A DNA stretch of 7,876 nt from Victivallales bacterium Lenti_02 (GCA_001603055.1 LVAZ01000065.1:1-7876), one strand, 5' to 3'; positions 1-7,330 are shown, counted from the first letter of the stretch. A program made the numbers and translations. Notes: generated by a model from the letters alone, not told the origin.

Positions 1-1446
1 CGACTTGTAACCCGCACAGGTGGAGTCTGTGATTCGATCTAGCCAAGTATGGGCACCAACGGTGAGCGCATTCCACGACTGGCCTGGGTCATGGACTCCA
101 TTCGTCAGATTGCTCTCGGGATAGTTTCCCCATTCCCAAGAATCCTGGACATTCCCGGCCGCAACTACAAAAAGTCGCCTCTGTTCATCTTCTACACCGG
201 AACTCAAAGCGTCAAGCTCTGCTGACCAGGAAGAGGGTTGGCCCATATCCCGGAAATCGGTCGTTGTCACTGCCATGCAGATGACTCGTCGGCGTCCAGG
301 AGCCTGGACTTCAGCTCGATACACTGCCTGCGCCGTGATTGCACCGTACAAATTGGGAACGTTTTCTCCATGGGGAGGCAGAATCTTCACCGACTCCAAC
401 CGATGGGAGATGCGTACCGCGTCCGAGCTCTCCAATGCTTGCTGCAGATTGCCGTAGGCGGCCAAACCCGCCATCAGGGTACCGTGCCCCTCGTGGTCGT
501 GTGTTTCCCAACTTGGTTCGATTGTCTGGCAATCGCCCGGATCGAGTATAGGTTCAAGCAAGAGGTGCCCCCGGTTCACCCCCGTGTCCAGAATGCACAC
601 CGCCTGATTGCCATTGGGTTCGCCATCCAGCCGATCAAGCAAAGCGCGCGCCCAATCCGTCTGAGCAGCATTCTGGGACTCCAGAAGGAACCGGGCGGTC
701 TCTTTGGCCTTGCGGATTTCGGCAATGTCGTCGCTAAGTTGCACCAAATCACCCAATTGCTGGGAATTGGCACGCACTAGAAGGACCAAACGCTCCGGGA
801 AAACAAGATTCCGCGAACTGGAGTCGATGTGGAGTTCCTCAAGCACACGAAGGAACCGTTTTTTGATTTTCTCATCTTCACCGCGTAACCAAATCTCAAA
901 CCAGTCTGTGTTTTCACCACATGGAAAAAGTTTTGGATCATCTGTCCAAAATGACTCGATAACTGCCAGCTTAATGTCTGCAATGACATCTAGTAGCCGC
1001 TGATTCTTCGGAAGTCCCTTTTTGGGGGTCACTTCGTGCAAATATTCGTCGATCTTTCGCTTGAAATATTTCTCCTTCCCTGCTGGGACAAAAACCGTCG
1101 CATATTCCGTCTGCTTGCCGTCCTCCTCCCTTTCCCGGACAGAGAGAAGCCGAATCCCATCCGAAGGAGACTCAATACTCTTGATGGCAAGTTTGTAATC
1201 CAATTCGCCTCGGAACTCGAGATACATGCCTTCTCGACCGGGCACTGACACGGCCAACCGTTCCCGAATGCTCCGCTGCCTCTGAGCGTCCCTCCATGCC
1301 TGATCCAGCTTCCGCTGCAGGAAGCTACCATGCAAGGCCACATCTCGTGACGGGAGCAGGGGTCTCTTACCCCCTCCCTTCCTCACATAATGGCTAGTCT
1401 CTACGTAACCGTCCAAGAAAATGTGCGGGAAATCGGTATTCGCCAC
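1..1446 (-). CDS. ietS: Subtilisin-like serine protease (peptidase S8), IetS-like; C-terminus outside window
   Basis: A subtilase-family endopeptidase, predicted to be the protease effector of a two-gene ATPase/protease system. The frame is open for 482 codons from GTG 1446 to the window edge. The S8 domain begins near residue 280. CILDTGV holds the catalytic Asp287, HDHEGHGT holds the catalytic His321, and FVVAAGN holds the oxyanion-hole Asn432, followed by ALTVGA. The catalytic GTS serine is expected downstream, past position 1, so the protein is cut by the window and not necessarily broken. The first ~270 residues are a family-type extension beginning with FPHIFLDG and including a PSRDVALHG stretch. 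No signal peptide is seen, so it is probably cytoplasmic. An in-frame TAG (1449-1447) lies directly before the GTG, which fixes the start. An AGGGAG Shine-Dalgarno sits 7 nt upstream. The gene begins 3 nt after the ATPase stop, so the two are probably translationally coupled. S8 membership is near certain; the IetS name rests on the AAA+ partner and recalled family features. Confidence 0.88.
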   Translation of the reverse strand, partial: MANTDFPHIFLDGYVETSHYVRKGGGKRPLLPSRDVALHGSFLQRKLDQAWRDAQRQRSIRERLAVSVPGREGMYLEFRGELDYKLAIKSIESPSDGIRLLSVREREEDGKQTEYATVFVPAGKEKYFKRKIDEYLHEVTPKKGLPKNQRLLDVIADIKLAVIESFWTDDPKLFPCGENTDWFEIWLRGEDEKIKKRFLRVLEELHIDSSSRNLVFPERLVLLVRANSQQLGDLVQLSDDIAEIRKAKETARFLLESQNAAQTDWARALLDRLDGEPNGNQAVCILDTGVNRGHLLLEPILDPGDCQTIEPSWETHDHEGHGTLMAGLAAYGNLQQALESSDAVRISHRLESVKILPPHGENVPNLYGAITAQAVYRAEVQAPGRRRVICMAVTTTDFRDMGQPSSWSAELDALSSGVEDEQRRLFVVAAGNVQDSWEWGNYPESNLTNGVHDPGQSWNALTVGAHTWLDRITDSTCAGYKS

Positions 1447-1459
1447 CTATCATCTCCCT
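1394..1459 (-). promoter_or_regulatory. ietA/ietS junction: ribosome binding site and decoy ATG
   Basis: On the minus strand AGGGAG (1459-1454) is a good Shine-Dalgarno. It is followed immediately by ATGA, where ATG (1453-1451) overlaps the ATPase stop TGA (1452-1450). That ATG touches the Shine-Dalgarno with no spacer, and its frame ends after 19 codons at TAG 1396-1394. The protease frame instead starts at GTG 1446, 7 nt from the Shine-Dalgarno, which is ideal spacing. The site therefore decides the GTG start and suggests coupled translation of the two genes. The decoy ATG could lower protease output, but that is inference. Confidence 0.7.
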
Positions 1460-2430
1460 GTCTCTCTCCGAACAGCATAGGCCGAGTGCCGCTCATTCAG
1501 CATGCGTAGAAGCAACGTTGCCGAAACTACCTTTCGGTTGTCAAGAATCGCCTCTTTGACTGCATCGTCACAGGCACGGGAAATGTCACCGTGACTGAGC
1601 CCGTGAGCATGTTTTGATACATTCGCCAGCGACATCCTATTGCTCCGGAAAGGCCCCAGTCGGTTCGCAACAAGTCGCATAGCTTCTTCGGGACCAGGCA
1701 GATCATATTGAAGTACATCGTCAAAACGACGGAACAGCGCGTGGTCAAGCATCTGCGGATTATTGGTAGCCGCAACGATCAAGCTGTCCGACTGGTCCTG
1801 CTCGATGAATTGCAGGAAAGAGTTGAGTACCCGCCGCATCTCGCCCACATCATTGTCGCGGCTGCGCTCCGTGCCAATCGCATCGAACTCGTCGAAGAGA
1901 TAGACCCCGCAATCAGTCTGGACGATGTCGAATATCTGCCGTAGCTTAGCACTTGTCTCCCCCATGAATTTGGTTACCAGTTTATCAACCAAGATGGTAC
2001 AAAGGGGGAGTTGTAGTTCACCTGCCAACACCGCAGCCGTCATGGTCTTTCCCGTCCCAGGCGGACCAACCAAGAGAATCTTGCGGCGGTGGCTCAAGCC
2101 ATGTTGCCTGAGCTTCGCTTTTTGACGGAACTCAACGAGTACGCGCACGAGCCGATCCCGGAAGGAACCGGCGACAACCAACTCTCCGAGGCGTTCATCC
2201 GGGGTGGTCGTCACCACCAGACCAGCCAGATCGCGGCTTGGCGGAGCCACAATCCGGAACTCCGACTGCCTCCGGGCTTTGTCCACGAGGCCGCGAAGCT
2301 CGTGCGCCAGGGTTCCGTGGCCCTGCTTTGCCTCATGGGCAGCAACTTGCAGAACCACACTGAAAAAACGCTCGGAGTCCTGTTCGGTGTGGGAGCGGAG
2401 CAAGGCCTTCAATTGTTCAGCAGTAGCCAT
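1450..2430 (-). CDS. ietA: AAA+ ATPase, IetA-like partner of the subtilase
   Basis: A 326-residue ATPase of the AAA (FtsH/Cdc48-like) type. An N-terminal region of about 85 residues precedes the AAA core. Walker A GPPGTGKT is at residues 122-129 and Walker B VYLFDE at 176-181. The sensor-1 motif ATNN is at 221-224, the arginine-finger-like RRFD starts at 234, and a sensor-2-like GLSHGDISRA is at about 277-286, within a helical lid. All ATP-binding and hydrolysis motifs look intact. There is no membrane segment or zinc-protease domain, so it is not FtsH itself. It lies 3 nt upstream of the S8 protease gene. In characterised ietAS pairs the ATPase is the partner or antidote and the subtilase the toxic or effector component, so IetA here may restrain, load or activate the protease. 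The start at ATG 2430 has only a weak upstream GGA. An ATG 8 nt earlier (2438) is out of frame. The AAA assignment is very secure; the ietA name is well supported by gene order and partner. Confidence 0.88.
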   Translation of the reverse strand: MATAEQLKALLRSHTEQDSERFFSVVLQVAAHEAKQGHGTLAHELRGLVDKARRQSEFRIVAPPSRDLAGLVVTTTPDERLGELVVAGSFRDRLVRVLVEFRQKAKLRQHGLSHRRKILLVGPPGTGKTMTAAVLAGELQLPLCTILVDKLVTKFMGETSAKLRQIFDIVQTDCGVYLFDEFDAIGTERSRDNDVGEMRRVLNSFLQFIEQDQSDSLIVAATNNPQMLDHALFRRFDDVLQYDLPGPEEAMRLVANRLGPFRSNRMSLANVSKHAHGLSHGDISRACDDAVKEAILDNRKVVSATLLLRMLNERHSAYAVRRETGR

Positions 2431-2589
2431 AGTCCATCGGAGAGGAGGGAAAGTTTACTCACCACGATGAATATGTTGTTGACAACGGGGGACTGCAATC
2501 GGCCGCCGCCATTTCCGTGCGCGAAAGCTTGCGGCTTGGCGGGGACGTTCTACTTTCCAGCAGGGCAATTTCAACCACGCGAGGCGAAT
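2431..2589. other. Divergent intergenic region between ietAS and the secreted-enzyme operon
   Basis: This 159-bp gap must carry the promoters for both the leftward ATPase/protease pair and the rightward hydrolase pair. I see no promoter with convincing elements in either direction. A perfect TTGACA (2479-2484, plus strand) lacks any -10-like hexamer at the usual spacing. On the minus strand, ATTGCA and CATATT are 17 nt apart but both are poor matches. A short dyad, GTTGT-TG-ACAAC at 2475-2486 with 5-bp arms, could be an operator half-site but is short enough to be chance. Base composition changes from moderate to high GC across this gap. Confidence 0.5.
2581..2584 (+). promoter_or_regulatory. 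Ribosome binding site of the SGNH hydrolase gene
   Basis: GAGG lies 5 nt before ATG 2590. With the signal peptide that begins there, it supports ATG 2590 as the start over the far-upstream in-frame ATG at 2089, which lies inside the ATPase gene on the other strand. Confidence 0.5.
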
Positions 2590-4278
2590 ATGCGAGTGGC
2601 TTTGGTGCTGATGGCGGTGGCGAGTCTGGCGCAGGCCGGCAGCGAGTGGGCGGACGGGGACGGCGGCGGCTGGGAGGTGAGGACGGACGCCTACACGGCC
2701 CGGATCGGGGCGAACGGCTATCTCATGGGGCTGCGGGCGGGCGGCGTCGAGTTCGTCGCCCCGGCGGGGCAGACTCCCGGCGGCTGCTATCTGTGCATGG
2801 AGGGGCATGGTCCGCTGACGAATCTCCGCCGCGAGGGGGGGAACGCTGTGCGCGGCGACAACCGCTGGGGCGAGATTCTCTACGATTTCCAGCCCGACCG
2901 GGTGGTCTGCACGGTGACGAACCGCTACGACGGGGCCGTGGCCTTCTACCTGATTCTCAACCAGGAACTGACCGCCGCCGTGGCCAACCGCCGGAAATAC
3001 GAGCCGCTGCCCACCAGTTTCCAGGCGGCGAATTCGGTATGGTTCAAGGACGGGCAGGCACTCGAAATCAGCGGCGGCAACCGGGCCTGGGGACCGTGGC
3101 AGGAGCATCAGGTCTGGGAGGCCCGGCTGGCCAAGGACGAGACCCGCGCCGTCACCCTGATTCCCCGCGCCGCCCGGCCGAACGAGTTGACGCCTCCCGA
3201 GCCTATGAAATTCGTCTTCGATGTGTCCGGCAACGGCACCGCGCCGCCCCAGATTCCGCTCTGCATGATCGGCGACAGCATCACCTGGTGGCGGCACGGC
3301 GACCAGTGGCGGCAGTATCTTCTCGACCGCGTCCCCGCCCTGGCCTTCGTCGGTACCCATACCGCCGTTCTGGGCTACAGCCACGCGGGCGAGGGCGGCA
3401 ACAGCATCGACCAAGTCATCGCCCGGATGCCCGAGATTCCCGACTGTCCCCACTACCACCTCCTCATCGGCACGAACAACAACAACATCGCGAAAATCGA
3501 GGAACTCGAAGCCCGCAGCCAGCGGGCCGCCCAGAAGATCGAGGAAGCGGTGAACCTGCTTCTGCAGAAACCCTCCGTCCGCAAGGTCTTCCTGGGCAGC
3601 ATCCTGCCCTGCGCCACCAAGAATCCCCTCCGCGACCAGACCAACGCCGCCACCAACGCCATTCTCCGCCAGCGCTTCGCCGAGGGAGCCTTCCCCGCCG
3701 ACAAGGTGGTCTGGGTCGAATACGAGAAGCCCGTCCGCGCCTGGCCCGGCTGGGAGCCCAAGATCGAACTCCATCCCCTCAAGGAGGGCTACGAGTTCCT
3801 GGCGGACATCCTGGCCGAGGCCATCCGGCGCGAGCTGACGCCTCCCGCCGAGACCCCCGCGCCCAAGCCCGGCAGCGGGGTCCGCGTCCACAACCTCTGG
3901 GACCCGGCGGCGGGCGAAACCCGCGTGCCCGTCATCGCGGGCTGGTACACAGTCTCCTGCGATCTGGTCCGCGTCACCGGCCCCGAGCCGAAGATCGTGG
4001 TCCGGAGCGCCACCGCGCAGGGCCAGGGGGCCATGCGTCTGCCCCAGGCGGTCGCGCCACCGCCCGAGGGCCAGCGCGTCGTCTTCCGCTTCTACACCCG
4101 CGAGGAGGGCAGCAAGGCCTACATCCGCGATTTCCTGAAACTCGAGGCGGAGAACTGCGAGATCGACCGCATCCTCTTCGAGAAGATGCGCCCCGACGAA
4201 CGGGTCAGCATCTTCGGCGAGGGCGCGTATATTGACCGCACCACTCCGCCCGCTCCGGGCGAGCTGGTGGAACCCTGA
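2590..4278 (+). CDS. Secreted SGNH/GDSL-type hydrolase with flanking beta-rich domains
   Basis: A predicted exported esterase or deacetylase of 562 residues. The N-terminus is a signal peptide (positive start, LVLMAVASLAQA, likely cleavage after residue 16-17). Residues ~20-205 form a beta-rich domain that looks like a galactose-mutarotase or lyase-type sandwich; this is inference. The SGNH domain spans ~222-415: GDSITWW with nucleophile Ser230 (block I), GEGGNSI at 267-273 (block II Gly), GTNN at 294-297 with Asn296 (block III), and ELHPLKEGY with His395 (block V). Asp normally sits three residues before that His, but here the position is Ile392, with Glu393 next to it. The His may be supported by Glu or the enzyme may work as a Ser-His dyad. 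Residues ~420-562 form a further beta-rich, possibly carbohydrate-binding domain. The next gene, a glycoside hydrolase, starts 10 nt after the stop. SGNH enzymes in such settings often remove acetyl or other acyl groups from polysaccharides; the actual substrate is unknown. Confidence 0.85.
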   Translation: MRVALVLMAVASLAQAGSEWADGDGGGWEVRTDAYTARIGANGYLMGLRAGGVEFVAPAGQTPGGCYLCMEGHGPLTNLRREGGNAVRGDNRWGEILYDFQPDRVVCTVTNRYDGAVAFYLILNQELTAAVANRRKYEPLPTSFQAANSVWFKDGQALEISGGNRAWGPWQEHQVWEARLAKDETRAVTLIPRAARPNELTPPEPMKFVFDVSGNGTAPPQIPLCMIGDSITWWRHGDQWRQYLLDRVPALAFVGTHTAVLGYSHAGEGGNSIDQVIARMPEIPDCPHYHLLIGTNNNNIAKIEELEARSQRAAQKIEEAVNLLLQKPSVRKVFLGSILPCATKNPLRDQTNAATNAILRQRFAEGAFPADKVVWVEYEKPVRAWPGWEPKIELHPLKEGYEFLADILAEAIRRELTPPAETPAPKPGSGVRVHNLWDPAAGETRVPVIAGWYTVSCDLVRVTGPEPKIVVRSATAQGQGAMRLPQAVAPPPEGQRVVFRFYTREEGSKAYIRDFLKLEAENCEIDRILFEKMRPDERVSIFGEGAYIDRTTPPAPGELVEP

Positions 4279-4282
4279 AGGA
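4278..4282 (+). promoter_or_regulatory. Ribosome binding site of the glycoside hydrolase gene
   Basis: AAGGA overlaps the last base of the upstream TGA stop and lies 6 nt before ATG 4289. It fixes the start at ATG 4289, where a signal peptide begins, over the in-frame ATG 4232 inside the previous gene. A second ATG at 4295 has poorer spacing (12 nt). The arrangement indicates a two-gene operon. Confidence 0.6.
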
Positions 4283-4288
4283 AACCCC

Positions 4289-7273
4289 ATGCGCATGGTC
4301 CGTCTCTGCTCCCTTCTCCTCGCGGTTGCCGCCCTGCTCCCGGCCGACGAACTGCTCGCCCGCCGCGCTCTCCACCGCTTCGCCTCCGGGGAGCAATGGC
4401 GGGTACACGGCGCGGGTGCCGGCATCGCCAGCCTGACCACCGGCGAGGACGAGGGTGTCCTCGTCCTCCAGCCGACCGACAAGGAGGTCCACATCCCCCT
4501 GACCGAGCGGAAATTCGGCATCACCCGGCTGGAGCATGTCGAGCGGCTCGAGCTGGTGGCCGAGCTGGTTTCCGGCAGCGGGGTACGCTTCAACATCCGC
4601 CTGCGCGACCCGGACGGCGAAGTCGGCCAGCTCGCCACCCAAACTCTCGAACCGGGGGAGAACATCCTGTCCTGGGAGGTGCCGCCGGACCGGCGCTTCA
4701 AAGGCACCTGGGGCGCGACGGAGGAAAAACGGAACGGCGTGCTCGAACTGCCGCTCCAGTTGCATGAGCTGTTCCTGGTCCGCGGGGTCGCCGACCAGCC
4801 GGCCGAGATTGTCCTGCGCGAGCTGCGGGTGGTGAACCGCAGCACCCCCGCCGAAGCCATCGAGGTCGAGCTGGAGGCGGGCAACGACATCCATGTGCTG
4901 ACTCCGACGGAGCCAGACGGACCCGTTCTGGTGCTGCGCAGCGTGGCCGACGTGCCCGTGCGGGTCGCCGCCAGGGTCCGCCTGACCGATTTCGCGGGGC
5001 GGGTCCACCACCAGGCCCGGATGATCGAGATTCCCGCCGGGGAAATCGCCCACCTTCCCCTTTCCCGGCCGGTGGATCAGGGCATTTTCTACGTGGACTA
5101 CGAGCTGACCGACGCCGGGGGCAACCGCAAGGAGGGTCGCCGGTCCTTCGCGGTGATGGACCCGGCCGGCCCCACGCCGGCGCGCGCCGAGGGCTTCCTC
5201 TTCAGCATCTGCACCCATACCGAACGCTGGAGCGAGGCGGACCAGCGCCTCGAAGTCCTCGCCGCCGGACTCTGCGGCGCCAAGGTCATCCGCACCGGCG
5301 TCGGCTGGGGCGGCATCGAGCCCGTGGAGGGCGAGTTCCGCTGGGACCACATGGACCGGATTCTGGCCATGTACGGCGAACAGGGCATGGAAATCCAGTA
5401 CCTCCTGGGCTTCTGTCCCCGCTGGGCCGCCGCCCCCGAGCGGCGCGACGCGGCGGAATGGCGCGACTGGGGATTCAGCAATCCCCGCGAGGACGCCTGG
5501 CGGCGCTGGGTCCGTGAAATGGCCAAGCGCTACGGCGACCGCATCCGCTACTGGGAGGTCTGGAACGAGCCGGACATCAGCTTCTGGCGCGGCACCCTCG
5601 ACGAATACCTCGATCTTCTCCGCGCCGCCCACGAGGAGATCAAGGCGGTGAATCCCGAACTCCAGGTCATGACCGGCGGCTTCGCCATCTACAACCGGAA
5701 TCCCGACTTCATCGAGGGAGTCGTCGCCCGCGGCCAGGCCTGGTTCGACATCTTCGCCCATCACCGGCACGGCAACTTCCGCGGCTTCCAGGCCGAGGTG
5801 GACGGCCCCATCGCCGCCCTGCGCGCCAAACTCGAGCCGCCCCGCCCCATCTACTTCAACGAGACCGCCATCGCCTCCATCGGCATCGGCGAGCGGGGCC
5901 AGGCGGAAACCCTGGTCAAAAAACTGGCCTTCGCCTGGGCGCGGGGCGCCATGGGCTATACCTGGTACGACCTGCGCAACGACGGCTTCGACCCCCAGGA
6001 CTACGAACACAACTACGGGATGATGACCAACGACTTCTACCCCAAGGCGGTCTATCCCGCCTACAACACCCTGGTCCGGCTCCTGCGCGGCAAGGAGTTC
6101 GTCCGCCAGCTCGATTTGGGCGAGGACCGCTGGGGTTTCGTCTTCGCCGACGATGCCGAGAGCGTCGTCGTGGCCTGGAACGAGTCCCGCAGCGAAATGG
6201 ACGAGCATTATCTGCTGGCCACCGGGCCGCTGCGGGCGGCAAGTCTGGTGGACCTGATGAACAATGCCCGGGCCCTGCCCCTCGGCGGCGCGGACCGCCT
6301 GAGCATGCCGCTCTCCTCCACCCCCCGCTACCTGCGGATTCCCGGCCGGCATCCCGACCTGCGCGTGCTCGGGCCCGAGCTGAAGCTCGAATCCGTCGCC
6401 CCCGCCGTGCCGGGGAAAACGGCGCGCGCCGTCCTCGCCATCCACAACCACCATGCGGAAACCCGCGAGTTCGTCGCCGCCTGGCAATTGCCCGAGGAAT
6501 GGGGCGGAACCAGCGGCGAGAGCATCCTCGCCATTCCCGCCGGCACCCCCGGCCGTCTCGAATTGGACCTGCCGATTCCCGCCGCCCTGCGCGGCCGCTA
6601 CGGCACCGCCCTGCCTGTCGCCGCGACCGTGGCCCTGCGCGGCCAGCAACCCTTCGCCCGGTTCGCCATGCCCGTCCCCCTCGCCGCCTTCGTCCCCGGG
6701 GACAGCGCCGAACCCGTCTTCCGGCTGGCCGAGCACAGCCGGGTCACCAAGCTCTTCGAGGCCGACCCCAACCGCAAGCATCTGGTCTGGACCGGCCCCG
6801 ACGACCTCGCCGTCGACGCCTCCCTCCGCCGGACCGAGACCCATCTCGAAATCGATTTCGCGGTCCGGGACGACATTCACCACCAGCCGAACCAAGGCGC
6901 GGAGATGTGGCAGGGGGACGGCATCCAGCTCGCCTTCGCCGTGCCGGGGCAGGACGGTTTCTGGGAAATCGGCCTGGGCCGCAACGGCGCGGGCGAGTCC
7001 CTCGTCCACGTCTGGCACCAGCCCAAGGGCTTCGCCGACCCCGTCGCGCAAATCGGGCTGACCACCGAAATTCAGCCCGGCGGTCTGCTTTACCGGGCCC
7101 GCCTGCCCCTCGCCGTCTGCGGCCTGACAGCGGAAACCCTGCAAGCCGGCATCCGGCTGAGTTTCCTGGTCAACGACAACGACGGCGAGGGCCGCGAGAG
7201 CTGGATCGAGCTATCCGAGGGCATCGGCCGCCGCAAGGAACCCGCCCGCTTCCCCTTCCTCGTCTTCGAGTAA
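4289..7273 (+). CDS. Secreted multidomain glycoside hydrolase, clan GH-A type (GH39/GH5-like), with CBM9-like C-terminus
   Basis: A 994-residue exported enzyme predicted to cleave glycosidic bonds by the retaining mechanism of clan GH-A. The signal peptide is residues 1 to ~24 (CSLLLAVAALLPADELLA). A beta-rich, CBM-like region (~25-190) and an Ig-like region (~200-295) precede the (beta/alpha)8 barrel at ~300-600. In the barrel, WEVWNEPD carries Asn426 and the acid/base Glu427, and IYFNETA carries the probable nucleophile Glu525. The 98-residue spacing suits the clan, and VIRTGVGWGGIEP near the barrel start is typical. A beta-sandwich follows (~605-690), then an Ig-like linker domain. Residues ~808-994 look like a CBM9/DOMON-type domain: VRDDIHHQ, MWQGDGIQLAF, and a terminal WIELSEGIG. 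The product probably acts in the periplasm or outside the cell with the preceding SGNH hydrolase. The exact GH family and substrate cannot be read by eye. Catalytic residues appear intact. Confidence 0.82.
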   Translation: MRMVRLCSLLLAVAALLPADELLARRALHRFASGEQWRVHGAGAGIASLTTGEDEGVLVLQPTDKEVHIPLTERKFGITRLEHVERLELVAELVSGSGVRFNIRLRDPDGEVGQLATQTLEPGENILSWEVPPDRRFKGTWGATEEKRNGVLELPLQLHELFLVRGVADQPAEIVLRELRVVNRSTPAEAIEVELEAGNDIHVLTPTEPDGPVLVLRSVADVPVRVAARVRLTDFAGRVHHQARMIEIPAGEIAHLPLSRPVDQGIFYVDYELTDAGGNRKEGRRSFAVMDPAGPTPARAEGFLFSICTHTERWSEADQRLEVLAAGLCGAKVIRTGVGWGGIEPVEGEFRWDHMDRILAMYGEQGMEIQYLLGFCPRWAAAPERRDAAEWRDWGFSNPREDAWRRWVREMAKRYGDRIRYWEVWNEPDISFWRGTLDEYLDLLRAAHEEIKAVNPELQVMTGGFAIYNRNPDFIEGVVARGQAWFDIFAHHRHGNFRGFQAEVDGPIAALRAKLEPPRPIYFNETAIASIGIGERGQAETLVKKLAFAWARGAMGYTWYDLRNDGFDPQDYEHNYGMMTNDFYPKAVYPAYNTLVRLLRGKEFVRQLDLGEDRWGFVFADDAESVVVAWNESRSEMDEHYLLATGPLRAASLVDLMNNARALPLGGADRLSMPLSSTPRYLRIPGRHPDLRVLGPELKLESVAPAVPGKTARAVLAIHNHHAETREFVAAWQLPEEWGGTSGESILAIPAGTPGRLELDLPIPAALRGRYGTALPVAATVALRGQQPFARFAMPVPLAAFVPGDSAEPVFRLAEHSRVTKLFEADPNRKHLVWTGPDDLAVDASLRRTETHLEIDFAVRDDIHHQPNQGAEMWQGDGIQLAFAVPGQDGFWEIGLGRNGAGESLVHVWHQPKGFADPVAQIGLTTEIQPGGLLYRARLPLAVCGLTAETLQAGIRLSFLVNDNDGEGRESWIELSEGIGRRKEPARFPFLVFE

Positions 7274-7280
7274 GGTCGGC

Positions 7281-7316
7281 AGTGGACAAAGTGGACACAG
7301 TGGACGAAGTGGGGGG
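7281..7316. repeat. 9-bp tandem repeat, AGTGGACNN-type, about four units
   Basis: Four consecutive 9-bp units, AGTGGACAA, AGTGGACAC, AGTGGACGA and the degraded AGTGGGGGG, start at 7281, 7290, 7299 and 7308. They lie in the 57-bp gap between the convergent stops of the glycoside hydrolase (7273) and the LTPEQ-motif gene (7331). The core AGTGGAC is perfect in three units. I see no stable hairpin with a T-run, so this is not an obvious intrinsic terminator. The three-codon period could also be a relic of coding sequence or a dispersed genomic repeat. Confidence 0.7.
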
Positions 7317-7330
7317 AAATCGGAGGGGCT

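Noticed and set aside
238..780. 180-codon plus-strand frame opposite the protease
   Set aside because: The minus strand here encodes the S8 catalytic Asp and His motifs in a continuous frame.
1029..1343. Several short minus-strand ORFs within 311-1343, suggesting a broken protease
   Set aside because: They are in other frames. The true protease frame reads without interruption from GTG 1446 to the window edge, so there is no frameshift.
2479..2484. Consensus TTGACA on the plus strand as a -35 element
   Set aside because: At 16-18 nt spacing only GC-rich, non-TATAAT sequence follows, so a sigma-70 promoter is not supported.
2089..2589. N-terminal extension of the SGNH frame to ATG 2089
   Set aside because: These codons are antisense to the ATPase Walker region. 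A signal peptide and a Shine-Dalgarno point to ATG 2590.
2517..4235. 572-codon plus-strand frame overlapping the SGNH gene
   Set aside because: The translation is Arg/Gly/Pro-rich and lacks any motif; it is an out-of-frame reading of the real gene.
4232..4288. N-terminal extension of the glycoside hydrolase to ATG 4232
   Set aside because: It overlaps the end of the SGNH gene and would bury the signal peptide. ATG 4289 has a proper Shine-Dalgarno.
2455..4890. 811-codon open frame on the minus strand antisense to the SGNH gene
   Set aside because: It has low-complexity Ser/Arg/Gly/Ala-rich translation with no motif, it spans two well-supported genes, and stop codons are rare in this GC-rich DNA. 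It is a shadow frame.
4205..7144. 979-codon open frame on the minus strand antisense to the glycoside hydrolase
   Set aside because: The translation is dominated by Gly, Ala, Asp and Val with no domain, while the plus strand carries a signal peptide and both GH-A catalytic motifs.
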